This document shows positions 25,851 to 34,730 of a stretch of DNA of 64,000 bases, piece by piece (position 1 is the stretch's first letter; each line of letters opens with the position of its first letter). The notes beneath the pieces are model-generated. The model was not told the DNA's origin, searched no databases, and worked only from the letters and a program-made list of their open reading frames with translations. This stretch comes from JBBSAT01 sp044223665 (lineage in GTDB: Bacteria > Myxococcota_A > Polyangia > Polyangiales > Sandaracinaceae). Position numbers and translations under genes: made by a program. The DNA lies in assembly GCA_044223665.1 (NCBI GenBank), contig JBGALT010000021.1, forward strand, positions 6,177-70,176, given 5' to 3'.

Positions 25851-27503
25851 GTGACGGCGGCGCCCACGACCGATATTCCGGCGGCCCGGCGATTGTCGCC
25901 GGCCGACCTGATCCTCGTGCTGGCCGCGTGGATGATCGCCACGCTCGTGAACGTCGGCAAGGCCGCTCACGTCGACGACGGCGCCCACCTCGCGATCGCC
26001 GAGCACATCCTCCGCGATCCGCTCCACCCGATGCGCGGCACGGTGTTCTGGGGCGCACATCCCGAGCCGATTCACGCGCTCAACCAGCCGCACCTCTTCT
26101 TCTACGCGATCGCGGGCGCGCTCTGGGCCTCGCACGGCTCGCTCGTCGCCGCGCAGCTCGTGCTCGCGCTCTTCGTGCTGCCCGGAATGCTCGCGTTCCA
26201 CGCGCTCGGGCTCACGCTGCTTCGCGAGCCCTCCCACGCGCGCCTCGCGACGGTGCTCGTCTTCCTCGGCCCGGGCTTTCTACCGGGGCAGAACGTCATG
26301 TGCGACGCGCCGCTGGTCTCGCTGATCTGCGTCGCGAGCTGGGCGCTCGTCACGGCCGGAGGATCGCGTCCGTGGTCTCGGCTCGCGCTGGCGGGCGCGG
26401 CGCTCGGGATCGCGTGCCTCGTGAAGTACACGGCGCTCGCGCTACTACCGATCTTCGTGCTCGATGCGCTGCGCGCCCGCGACGCGCGCCGTCTCTTGCC
26501 GCTGGGGGTCGCTCTGGCGCTCCTCGCCGCCTACGCGGCGTTCAACGTGGCGGACTACGGCGGTATCCACATCCTCGAGCGCCACCCCGGCGGCGTGGGC
26601 GACTTCGGGATCGCCGCGCGCATCGGCATCACATTCGCGCGCGCCGCGCTCTTCGTGCTCACGCTCGGGGCGATCGCCGCCGCGCCATGGGCGCTCACGA
26701 TCGCGCGGCGCCCTTTCTCGATCGGCGCGCTGGCCTTCGTCGCGCTCGTGATCGCGACGCGCATCGTGGCCGCCGTCGGCCCCGCCGAGATGCGCGACGA
26801 GCCCTGGGCGGTGACCCTGCTCCGTGCCTTCTTCTTCCTCTCCGGGGTGCTCGCGCTCGTGCGCGTGAGCCGGTCGGTCGACCTCGGGGATCGTTCCGAC
26901 GTGCTGCTCGCCGGATCCGTCGCGCTCCTCACGGCCTTCGTCGTGGTGCTCTCGCCCTTCATCGCCGTGCGCCACGCGCTGCTCGTCTTGCCCGCCCTGA
27001 CCCTGCTCGTCTTGCGCCGCGCCGAGGTGCCCCGGGCGCGGGCGATCGCCGTCGGAGCGGCCACGATCCTGATCGGGCTCGCAGTGTCGGGCGCCGACCG
27101 CGTGCAGGCCGGTGCATACCGTGAAGCCGGGCAACGGTACCGTGAACGCGGTGCCACTCCGGGCCGCGTCTGGTTCGTCGGCCACTGGGGCTGGCAGTGG
27201 TACGCGGCCGACGCAGGCATGCTCGCCTACGATCCCGGAGTCTCGATCCTGGCCCCGGGCGACCTGCTGGTCCGGCCCCGACTGCCGGATCCCCAGGCGC
27301 TCGACCCGGCTGACGAGGCCGTGCTCACGCAAGTCGAGGAGACCGAGATCCCCCCCGGCCTGTCGGCGATCGCCCGCACGATCACGACGCGGCAGGGGTA
27401 CTACGCGGTCTGGCAAGGGCTGCCCTACGGGCCGAGTGACGAGCCCCTCGAGGTCTTCACGACGTACCGTGTAACGGGCTACGCAGCGGGGCGATCCCAG
27501 TGA
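25851..27503 (+). CDS. GT39-like multi-pass glycosyltransferase (dolichyl-phosphate-mannose mannosyltransferase type)
   Basis: The 550-residue membrane protein has about ten transmembrane segments. Near the N-terminus, in the first outside loop, is HVDDGAHLAIAEHIL, an acidic pair resembling the catalytic Asp/Glu position of the GT-C fold. GFLPGQNVMCDAP and LALAGAALGIACLVKYTALA (membrane-bound helices) follow, and a C-terminal soluble part holds GRVWFVGHWGWQWYAADAG. GT-C enzymes use polyprenyl-phosphate sugars. The GTG at 25851 is chosen because of GGGGGGAG about 9 bases upstream; the frame is open further upstream but that part is Arg-rich and overlaps the divergent promoter region. Together with the GT2 gene downstream it suggests a small glycan locus. 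Confidence 0.82.
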   Translation: MTAAPTTDIPAARRLSPADLILVLAAWMIATLVNVGKAAHVDDGAHLAIAEHILRDPLHPMRGTVFWGAHPEPIHALNQPHLFFYAIAGALWASHGSLVAAQLVLALFVLPGMLAFHALGLTLLREPSHARLATVLVFLGPGFLPGQNVMCDAPLVSLICVASWALVTAGGSRPWSRLALAGAALGIACLVKYTALALLPIFVLDALRARDARRLLPLGVALALLAAYAAFNVADYGGIHILERHPGGVGDFGIAARIGITFARAALFVLTLGAIAAAPWALTIARRPFSIGALAFVALVIATRIVAAVGPAEMRDEPWAVTLLRAFFFLSGVLALVRVSRSVDLGDRSDVLLAGSVALLTAFVVVLSPFIAVRHALLVLPALTLLVLRRAEVPRARAIAVGAATILIGLAVSGADRVQAGAYREAGQRYRERGATPGRVWFVGHWGWQWYAADAGMLAYDPGVSILAPGDLLVRPRLPDPQALDPADEAVLTQVEETEIPPGLSAIARTITTRQGYYAVWQGLPYGPSDEPLEVFTTYRVTGYAAGRSQ

Positions 27504-27672
27504 GCAATTCGCTTCCCGCTCCGGGCACATCCAGGCCATTCCCTCGTGGCACGGGACGTGTAATCTCGCCCGGCGGAATGGAAGAAAACGCGGCGGCTCG
27601 GGAGCATCGTGCTATGGCTCGGCCGCCCCGTCTCTTCTTGGGCGTCCTTCCCTTCGAGGCCAAGGCAAGCGA

Positions 27673-28782
27673 ATGAGCGAGATGCGTCGTCTGAGCATCG
27701 TCATCCCGTCGTACAACGCGCGCACGCTTCTGCGCCGCACGTTGCGCACGCTGGCGGTCGCCGCCCCCGAGGCCGAGGTCATCGTCGTCGACGGTGCGTC
27801 GCACGACGGCTCGCCCGAGATGGTGCGCGCGGAGTTCCCGGACGTCGTCCTGCTCGAGATGAAGAACCACGGCTTCGGTCATGCGACCAACCGTGGGCTC
27901 GAGGTCGCGACGGGGGAGTACCTGCTGCTCTGCAACTCCGATCTCTTCGTGAGCCGCAGCGCGCTCGAGACGATGAAGGCGCGCCTCGCGAGCGACAAGC
28001 TCCTCGCCGGCGTGGGCCCGGTGCTCCTGAACGAGGACGGCACCAAGCAGAGCGTGTTCGGGCCCTGGTACTTCCCGAACTGGCTCCCCATCAAGACGCC
28101 GACCCGCGTGCCGCTGATCTCGGGCGCGTGCCTGATGACCCGCCGCGACGTGCTCGAGGCGATCGGCGGCCTCGACGAGAGCTTCTTCCTCTACAACGAG
28201 GAATGGGACTGGTGCGCCCGCGCGATGCGCGCCGGCTACCACCTCGAGCTCATCCCCGACGAGGTCGTGCACGTCGGTGGCGGCTCCACCTCGCGCAGCC
28301 CCGAGCTGCGGCTCGAGGCGCAGCGCGGCTTCCTCTACCTCGCGCAGAAGCACTGCCCGGACGCGGTCCTGCAGGGCTTGCGCCGCGCGATGCAGTTCGA
28401 GGGCTGGAGCTACAAGCGGATGGACCCGCGCCCGCGGCACCGCGCGATGTGGGCGCAGCTCGAGTCGCTGACGGCGCGCGAGGCGTACCTCGAGAGCCCG
28501 TTCCCGCTCTCCGGGCGTGGGTCGGTGCCGGCCGAGGCCGACCACTGGCGCGGCCGCCTTCCGGCGGTGGAGCGCGAGACGGTCACGGCGCGCCACGCCG
28601 TCAGCCGCATCGAGCATGCGCCCGACGAGTCGGGCCGTGTCGAGACGGGCCGTGTGGAGACGGGCCGGGTCGAGACCGGCCGTGTCGAGTCGCCGGTCGT
28701 CGCCAAGGACGGCGTACGCCGGATCGAGCGCCCGCGCGTCGTTCCCCTGCGCGCGCCGAAGCTCGCGCGCGCGGGTAGCTGA
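27673..28782 (+). CDS. Glycosyltransferase family 2 (rhamnosyltransferase-like)
   Basis: The 369-residue protein has LSIVIPSYNARTLL at the N-terminus, VIVVDGASHDGS, LLLCNSDLFVS (the DxD-like nucleotide-sugar site), ISGACLMTRRDVLEAIGGLD and SFFLYNEEWDWCARA with the catalytic acidic pair: the WbbL-like rhamnosyltransferase branch of GT2. No membrane helix is seen, so it should be cytoplasmic. The last 70 residues are an Arg/Val-rich tail that contains four GRVE(T/S) repeats (28631-28690) and is outside the enzyme fold. It is followed 32 bases later by the LPG-synthase-type gene. Confidence 0.92.
   Translation: MSEMRRLSIVIPSYNARTLLRRTLRTLAVAAPEAEVIVVDGASHDGSPEMVRAEFPDVVLLEMKNHGFGHATNRGLEVATGEYLLLCNSDLFVSRSALETMKARLASDKLLAGVGPVLLNEDGTKQSVFGPWYFPNWLPIKTPTRVPLISGACLMTRRDVLEAIGGLDESFFLYNEEWDWCARAMRAGYHLELIPDEVVHVGGGSTSRSPELRLEAQRGFLYLAQKHCPDAVLQGLRRAMQFEGWSYKRMDPRPRHRAMWAQLESLTAREAYLESPFPLSGRGSVPAEADHWRGRLPAVERETVTARHAVSRIEHAPDESGRVETGRVETGRVETGRVESPVVAKDGVRRIERPRVVPLRAPKLARAGS
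28631..28690 (+). repeat. Four 15-base tandem repeats
   Basis: Four units of 15 bases encode GRVET, GRVET, GRVET and GRVES in the C-terminal tail of the glycosyltransferase. The units differ by one to three bases. The length keeps the reading frame whatever the copy number. Confidence 0.9.
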
Positions 28783-28814
28783 GCGCTGCTTCGGACCTCG
28801 GGGCGCGTACGTCC

Positions 28815-29771
28815 GTGAGCGAGGACGCGCGTCGCTGGCTGCACGTCGCGGCTCTCGTGCTCGGCGTGGCCGGCGTCGTCTACCTCGTTCACGAGACGGG
28901 GCCGGAGCGCGTCTGGCAGACCATCGTGGCGGGCGTCTGGACGCTGCCGCTCGTCATGCTCTGCGACGCCGGCTACTTCGTCTGCGAGGCGCTCGCCCAC
29001 CGCGCGGTGCTCGGCCGAGGCGCGGCCCAGATCCCGGCCCGCGTCTTCGTGCGCTCGACGGCGCTCGTCTACGTGGTCGGATCGCTCCTGCCCCTGGGCC
29101 GCGCCGGAGCGGAGATCGCGCGCGCCGCCGCGTTCGCGCCCTACGTGGGAGCCGGGCGCAGCACTGCCGCGGGCACCAACGTGCAGGTCGCCGCGTTCGT
29201 CGGGAACACGTTCATCTCGAGCGCATGCCTCGTCGCGTGTCTGCTCGCGCTCGGCGTGCACTGGCTGACCGGCCTCCTGGCGGTGAACGGCACCGTGACG
29301 CTCGTGCTCGCCATCGTCGCGTGGGCGCTCTTACGCCACGACCGCCTCGGCACCGCCATCGCCAAGCGCTGGCCGCAGCTCGCGGCCCGCTTCGAGGGGC
29401 TGGGCGAGGGCCTGCGCGCGAGCCCCGCCGAGCTGGGTCGGGCGATCGGGCTCGCCTGTCTCGCGCGCGTGGTCCAGGTCGGTATGTACGCAGGGCTCCT
29501 GGTCGCGGTCGGCATCGCGCCGACGCTGCTCGGCACGCTGCTCTCTCTCGCCGTCCACCTCGTCGGCGCCGGCTTCGGCGACCTGGTCCCGAACCAGGTC
29601 GGCGTGCTCGAGGGCGCCTACCGCGTGTTCGCCGACGCGCTTTCGCTCGGGGACGACCCGGCGCGCGCCGTGTCCATCGCGCTCTTCGCGCGCGTCTCGC
29701 AGATCTCGATCGCGACGCTGTCGATGATCGGGCTGGGGCTCACCCGCGCAAGCAGAGCGCCCGCGGCGTGA
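28815..29771 (+). CDS. LPG-synthase-type (UPF0104) membrane protein
   Basis: The 318-residue protein has about eight hydrophobic segments and LVPNQVGVLEGAYRVFADAL, the family's P-x2-x-G-x-x-E block near the C-terminus. It is a paralogue of the protein at 24505-25699 in family but not close in sequence. The start is a GTG at 28815, 32 bases after the glycosyltransferase. Its 3' end (29740-29771) overlaps, antisense, the 3' end of the giant RCC1 lipoprotein gene, and about 170 bases of its 3' end are duplicated at 34562-34730. Confidence 0.85.
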   Translation: MSEDARRWLHVAALVLGVAGVVYLVHETGPERVWQTIVAGVWTLPLVMLCDAGYFVCEALAHRAVLGRGAAQIPARVFVRSTALVYVVGSLLPLGRAGAEIARAAAFAPYVGAGRSTAAGTNVQVAAFVGNTFISSACLVACLLALGVHWLTGLLAVNGTVTLVLAIVAWALLRHDRLGTAIAKRWPQLAARFEGLGEGLRASPAELGRAIGLACLARVVQVGMYAGLLVAVGIAPTLLGTLLSLAVHLVGAGFGDLVPNQVGVLEGAYRVFADALSLGDDPARAVSIALFARVSQISIATLSMIGLGLTRASRAPAA

Positions 29772-29772
29772 G
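29575..29772 (+). repeat. Copy 1 of a long direct repeat bracketing the RCC1 gene
   Basis: The last part of the intact membrane-protein gene is repeated at 34562-34730. The two copies are almost identical over 29575-29625 and again from about 29657 to the stop codon. They differ by loss of 29 bases net in copy 2. Distance between equivalent points is 4958 bases. Confidence 0.92.
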
Positions 29773-32700
29773 CCCGGGATCGACGGTGGTCGTTTCGTCT
29801 GCCACCGAACGCGGGGCGCGCGACGCGTCGCCGCGCGACCGCGGCGCCATCGCCGGAGGGTGATGGCGGCCCGTCCGCTCCGGGAGGCCGACGACGCCGA
29901 CGGCGGTCGGCCGCGTCGTCATCGAACCATCGCCGATCCAGTACTGGAAGTTGTCGCCCCAGCACGCGAGCGAGCCGTTCGTACGCACGACGCACACGTG
30001 GTTGGCGGAGGGCCCTGGTCCGATGCGAACCGCGTCGGAAACCCCCATCACGGCGGTCGGCGTCGGTCGATCCATGAGCGTGACGCCATCGCCGAGCTGC
30101 CCCGTCCCGTCCGCGCCCCAGCACATCACCGCTCCGGTTGCGCGCACTCCGCACGTGTGCCGCGAGCCCGCGTGGAGATCGACGAAATCGGTGACACCCC
30201 CCGAGACGACGACCGGGACCGGTGCGTCCACTGTCGATCCGTTGCCGAGTCGACCCGATCCTCCTTGCCCCCAGCAGCGCACCTCACCGGTGGCGAGCCG
30301 AGCGCACGAGTGCATCTCGCCCGCCACGATCTCCACCGCCGATCCGATGCCGGAGACCTGCACGGGGAGCGTCTGGTCGAGCAGCGTCGCGTCGTCACCG
30401 AGCTGGCCGGCCGAATCGTCGCCCCAGCAGAACACGCTGCCGCTGGCGGTGCGCGCGCACGTGTGGAGGGTGCCGAGCGCGACCTCGCTGACGTTGGAGA
30501 GCGTGACGGGAACCGGCGTGTTTCGCTGCGTGGTGGTCCCGTCGCCGATCTGGCCCTGATCGTTGCGGCCCCAGCAGAGGACGTCGCCCGTCGTGCGAAC
30601 GGCGCACCCGTGCGAGTAGCCGATGCCGATCGACGAGACGGTCGAGAGCCCCGACACGAGCACGCTCGTCCACGAGTCGGTTACGGTCCCGTCCCCGAGA
30701 CTTCCGAAGAGGTCGCCACGTCCCCAGCACGAGACACTCCCGCTCGCCGAGCGTGCGCAGGCGTGCGCAGCACCGAGACCAACCGCGCCTGCGTTCTCGA
30801 GGCTCCAGTGACCGATGGGGTAGGCCTCGCTCCCGACGTTGCTGTTGTTGCCGAGCTTCCCGTACGTCGCCGAGCCCCAACACGAGATCTCGCCGCTCGC
30901 ACGCCGTGCGCAGGTCGCGCCCTGCGCGGTCGAGACGCTCGTCATCGGCGCTGCGAGCGAGCGGACCAGGACAGGCGCCATGCTCGTCGTCATCGTTCCG
31001 TCGCCCAGCTGGCCGGAACCGTTCGATCCCCAACAAGCCAGCGCGCCCGTCGCGCGGAGGACGCACGTGCTGCCGCCGCCCCCGTCCATCGTGTCGCCCG
31101 TGCTCACGACGGCGTGAGCGTCCTCGAGCTGCGCGAGCACCGTAGGCGCCGTGGCGTCTGCCGCGAGCCCATTGCCGGGCGATCGGCCCCAGCACCAGAG
31201 CGAGCGATCCGATGCGCGCCGGGCGCAGCTGTGGTCGGCGCCCGCGTACACGTCCGTCGGGACGAAGGACGGGGCGAACGCGACCGCTTGGGGTGTGAGC
31301 GAGCCGGCGCCGACTGCGCCGAGCTGGCCATGCGCGTTGTCCCCCCAACACTGGATTCCGAGGGACGTCCGCATGCACGTGTGGCTCGTGCCCATCGCGA
31401 TGTGCGTCGCGGACGTCGCAGCAGCGATCGCGGTCGGCGACGTGCGCTCCGTCGTCGTGCCGTCACCGAGCTGCCCGCTCGAGTTGCGGCCCCAGCAGTA
31501 GGCTCCTCCGCTCGATCCGACGGAGCACGTGTGCCCATCACCCGCGGCGATGACGCTCAGGCTACCGGGCCCTCCCACGATCGCCTGGGGCCGGGCGAAG
31601 TCGCCGGTGCTCGAGCCGATACCGAGCTGTCCTTCGTCGTTGTCACCCCAACAGAAGGCGGCCGCGCCTTGGCGCGCGCACGTGTGGGCGCCGCCGGCGG
31701 TGACCTCCACGATCCCACTGAGCTGGACCACTGCGCCCGGGCCCACGACGGTGACCGGCGAGGTACGTGAGCCTCCGCCGGCGGTCCCGTCTCCGATCTG
31801 GCCCTGATCGTCCCGCCCCCAGCACGCGACCGTGCCGTCGATGCGTCGGGCGCAGGTATGATCGGCGCCCGCCGTGATCGCCGTCGCGTTCGTCAGGCCC
31901 GTCACCTGCACCGGCGTCGCCGAGGTCGTCGTCGTTCCATTCCCGAGCTGCCCGTAGGTGTTGTCGCCCCAGCACAGCACGATGCCTGGTGAGCCCACGA
32001 GTGCGCACGCGTGCGCCCCGCCCACGGCGACGTCGAGGATCGCGGGGCACTCGCCCTGCGTGCACGTGCCACCGAACGGGCAGGTCACGCCACACTCGCC
32101 GCAGCTCCCCGCACCGCTGACGAGATCGGCCTCGCAGCCGCCGCCGTAGCTCCGGTCGCAATCCGCCCAGCCGGGCGAGCACGAGATCACCGCGCAGGCG
32201 CCGGCGACGCACTCCGCCGTTCCGTGCGCCGCGCCGCAGGCGGCGCTCGCCGCGGGCTCCTCGTCGATCATGCCGTTGCAATTCTCGTCGGCACCGCCAC
32301 AGACCTCGATGCCCGCCGTGTTGATCGACACGTCCAGGTCGTTGCAATCGGTGCGCGGCAGCGGTCCACCGATGCAGGGCGCCGCGCTCGGCGCGTAACC
32401 GTCGCTGTCGGCGTCTTCCGCAACCGCCACGCCGCCGCCCGAGGAGCAGTCGTCGTCGAGCCGATTGCACAGCTCGGTTGCGCCGGGGTGACGGCTCGCC
32501 GTCGCGTCGTCGCAGTCGGCCATCGCCACGATTCCGGGATCTCGGTTGGTCGTGTTCGCCGGACACGCCCCACATACGTCGGTGTAGCTCGCGCCCGTCG
32601 GCGCGTAGAAATCGCCGTCACCGTCGGCCCAGCACCGAGCGAGCACTCCTTCGTCAGTGCGGCCATCGCAGTCGTCGTCTGCCGCGTTGCAGCTCTCCGC

Positions 32701-34437
32701 GGCCGGGCTGCGATCGCAGACCCATGCCGGCCCAGGCAGAGCGCAGCGCTCGGTCCCGAGACCGCACACGCCGGGGAGCGCGCACGGACGCATGTCGTCG
32801 ACCGTGCACATGCAGCCCTCGTTCACCATCATGTCGCAGTCGTCGTCGAACGCCCCGGTGCACGACTCCGGCGCGCCCGGGTACGCGACCGATCGCGTGT
32901 CGTCGCAGTCGGTGCCGGCTGCGGGTGAGCGGTTCGTCAGCGTGATCGGGCAGCCGCCGACGTCGATGCGGCCGGGCACGGGGCACACGTTCATCGGGCC
33001 ACCGCCCGGCGAGTACGTGTCGTTGTCCCCGTCCGTGTAGCAGACGATGGTCGCCGTCTCGTCGATGCGCCCGTCGCAGTCGTCGTCCGCCATGTTGCAG
33101 GACTCGGTGCCGGGCAACACCGAGCACGGGCCCCACGCGCCCGTCGCACAGGTCTCGACACCCATCGCACAGACGCCCATAGCCACACACGAGCGGCGCT
33201 CGACGCCCGAGCAGGCGCAGAGCGAAGGTGGATTGGCGACCCGGTCGCAGTCTTCGTCTGCGCGCGCCGCGTCGCAAAGCTCCGTGGCGGACGGGTGGAT
33301 CGCATCGTCGGCGTCGTCGCAGTCGTTCGCGTCGGCGCCAGGAACGCGATTCGTCAGGCCGAACGGGCAGCCCCCGACGGGGGCGCGGGTCGAGTCGGGG
33401 CACACCGCGAGCGGCATCGCGGCCGCTTCCGGGTACGTGTCATCGTCGCTGTCGTCGTAGCAGGTGACCAGCGTCGACTCGTCCACGCGTCCGTCGCAGT
33501 CGTCGTCCTCCGCGTTGCAGATCTCGGCGATCCCGGTGATCGAGCACGCGCCCCAGCTGCCGGCCGCGCAGCGCTCGACGCCCGCGGCGCAGCGTCCCGG
33601 GAGCGTGCACTGGCGCGATCCACTGCCCACGCACGAGCAGTCCTCGTTCACGGTGCCGTCGCAGTCCTCGTCGTCCATCGGGTCCAGGTCGCAGATCTCG
33701 GGAGACACCGGGCTGACGTCGTTGCGCGTATCGTTGCAGTCGCGCCCCATCTCGCTGTGTAGGACGGGCGGAGTGCACGCCATGACGGTGGGCATGGTCT
33801 CGTCGCCGAACCCGTCGCCGTCCGAATCGACGAAGAACGTCCGGAGCACTCCCTCATCCGTCGCGTCGTCGCAGTCGTTGTCGAGGGAGTCGCACGCCTC
33901 GACGAGGCCCGAATAGATGCTCGGCTGCATGTCGTTGCAGTCGTCCCCGCAGTGGCGAGCACTGCTGGTGTCGACGTTGCAACAGCGCGCATCGGGGTGA
34001 GTGTCGCCATCGCCGTCGCGGAAGCCGAACGTCAGGGGATCGCAATCTTCATCGACGTCCGAGGCGTCGCAGACCTCCCGGTTCCCCGGGTAGCGGTCGG
34101 GGTCCGTGTCGTCACAGTCGCTGCCGCCGCACGCGGCAGCGCGCGAGCCGTCACCGTCGGCGTCGGGACAGGTACCCGCCACGCAGCGGTTCATTGCTTC
34201 GTCGCAGGAATCGGGTGGGGCGCACGGAGGGGCGGATGATGGGGTGCAGCCCGTGGGCGCGCACCGCTCGACGCCGTTGCAATAGAGGCCGTCGTCGCAA
34301 TCGAGATCACGCGCGCAGCTCGCGCCGGTGTCGCCGCTGACGACCGCAGCGTCGTCCCCCGTGGTGGTGATCGGAGCGCCGCATGAAGGGAGCGTTAGCG
34401 CCGAAACGACAGCGAGGAAACAGGACCGACATCGCAT
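29740..34437 (-). CDS. Giant MopE/RCC1-repeat lipoprotein
   Basis: The 1565-residue protein starts MRCRSCFLAVVSALTLPSC with a lipobox (LPSC). The ATG at 34437 is preferred to earlier in-frame codons because it gives this signal. The first half holds about ten MopE-type motifs with paired CDxxDxDCDGxxDE elements, for example CNMADDDCDGRIDET and CNAADDDCDGRTDEG. The second half, from about residue 790, has 14 RCC1-type blades, each marked by CWG(D/R/S)N-x-GQLG, enough for two seven-bladed propellers. RCC1 propellers bind proteins; secreted versions are common in myxobacteria without known ligand. The final 11 residues (LTPRALCLRG region) are antisense to the neighbouring membrane-protein gene and identical to the tail of the 34698 protein, so the native C-terminus may have been replaced. 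Confidence 0.9.
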   Translation of the reverse strand: MRCRSCFLAVVSALTLPSCGAPITTTGDDAAVVSGDTGASCARDLDCDDGLYCNGVERCAPTGCTPSSAPPCAPPDSCDEAMNRCVAGTCPDADGDGSRAAACGGSDCDDTDPDRYPGNREVCDASDVDEDCDPLTFGFRDGDGDTHPDARCCNVDTSSARHCGDDCNDMQPSIYSGLVEACDSLDNDCDDATDEGVLRTFFVDSDGDGFGDETMPTVMACTPPVLHSEMGRDCNDTRNDVSPVSPEICDLDPMDDEDCDGTVNEDCSCVGSGSRQCTLPGRCAAGVERCAAGSWGACSITGIAEICNAEDDDCDGRVDESTLVTCYDDSDDDTYPEAAAMPLAVCPDSTRAPVGGCPFGLTNRVPGADANDCDDADDAIHPSATELCDAARADEDCDRVANPPSLCACSGVERRSCVAMGVCAMGVETCATGAWGPCSVLPGTESCNMADDDCDGRIDETATIVCYTDGDNDTYSPGGGPMNVCPVPGRIDVGGCPITLTNRSPAAGTDCDDTRSVAYPGAPESCTGAFDDDCDMMVNEGCMCTVDDMRPCALPGVCGLGTERCALPGPAWVCDRSPAAESCNAADDDCDGRTDEGVLARCWADGDGDFYAPTGASYTDVCGACPANTTNRDPGIVAMADCDDATASRHPGATELCNRLDDDCSSGGGVAVAEDADSDGYAPSAAPCIGGPLPRTDCNDLDVSINTAGIEVCGGADENCNGMIDEEPAASAACGAAHGTAECVAGACAVISCSPGWADCDRSYGGGCEADLVSGAGSCGECGVTCPFGGTCTQGECPAILDVAVGGAHACALVGSPGIVLCWGDNTYGQLGNGTTTTSATPVQVTGLTNATAITAGADHTCARRIDGTVACWGRDDQGQIGDGTAGGGSRTSPVTVVGPGAVVQLSGIVEVTAGGAHTCARQGAAAFCWGDNDEGQLGIGSSTGDFARPQAIVGGPGSLSVIAAGDGHTCSVGSSGGAYCWGRNSSGQLGDGTTTERTSPTAIAAATSATHIAMGTSHTCMRTSLGIQCWGDNAHGQLGAVGAGSLTPQAVAFAPSFVPTDVYAGADHSCARRASDRSLWCWGRSPGNGLAADATAPTVLAQLEDAHAVVSTGDTMDGGGGSTCVLRATGALACWGSNGSGQLGDGTMTTSMAPVLVRSLAAPMTSVSTAQGATCARRASGEISCWGSATYGKLGNNSNVGSEAYPIGHWSLENAGAVGLGAAHACARSASGSVSCWGRGDLFGSLGDGTVTDSWTSVLVSGLSTVSSIGIGYSHGCAVRTTGDVLCWGRNDQGQIGDGTTTQRNTPVPVTLSNVSEVALGTLHTCARTASGSVFCWGDDSAGQLGDDATLLDQTLPVQVSGIGSAVEIVAGEMHSCARLATGEVRCWGQGGSGRLGNGSTVDAPVPVVVSGGVTDFVDLHAGSRHTCGVRATGAVMCWGADGTGQLGDGVTLMDRPTPTAVMGVSDAVRIGPGPSANHVCVVRTNGSLACWGDNFQYWIGDGSMTTRPTAVGVVGLPERTGRHHPPAMAPRSRGDASRAPRSVADETTTVDPGLTPRALCLRG

Positions 34438-34561
34438 GGCGCCACCCCTTGCGAGGCATGCTCCCACGGTGCCCCCGCAGTGTCGACGGGGGCTGGTTCC
34501 ACCGCGAAGCATCGATGCGCTCGATACCTGGTGTTGCGCCTTCCGACCCCGCTGGCCCGTC

Positions 34562-34730
34562 TCGGTGACCTGGTCCCGAACCAGGTCGGCGTGCTCGAGG
34601 GTGCCTACCGCCTACCCGGCGCGCGCCGTGTCCATCGCGCTCTTCGCGCGCGTCTCGCAGATCGGCATCGCGACGCTCTCGATGATCGGGCTGGGGCTCA
34701 CCCGCGCAAGCAGAGCGCCCGCGGCGTGAG
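34562..34730 (+). pseudogene. Truncated, frameshifted copy of the LPG-synthase-type gene 3' end (direct repeat copy 2)
   Basis: This stretch repeats the last codons of the gene ending at 29771, from GGTGACCTGGTCCCG to the GCGGCGTGAG stop region, but 32 bases around 34612 are replaced by CTA. The frame is therefore shifted and the piece cannot encode the protein. It lies upstream of the RCC1 gene start, so that gene with its promoter region is bracketed by two copies. The stretch 34438-34561 before it shows no gene and presumably carries the RCC1-gene promoter. Confidence 0.85.

Noticed and set aside
27504..27672. TGGCACG at 27546 as a second sigma-54 promoter, for the GT2 gene
   Set aside because: No TTGC element is present at the required spacing.
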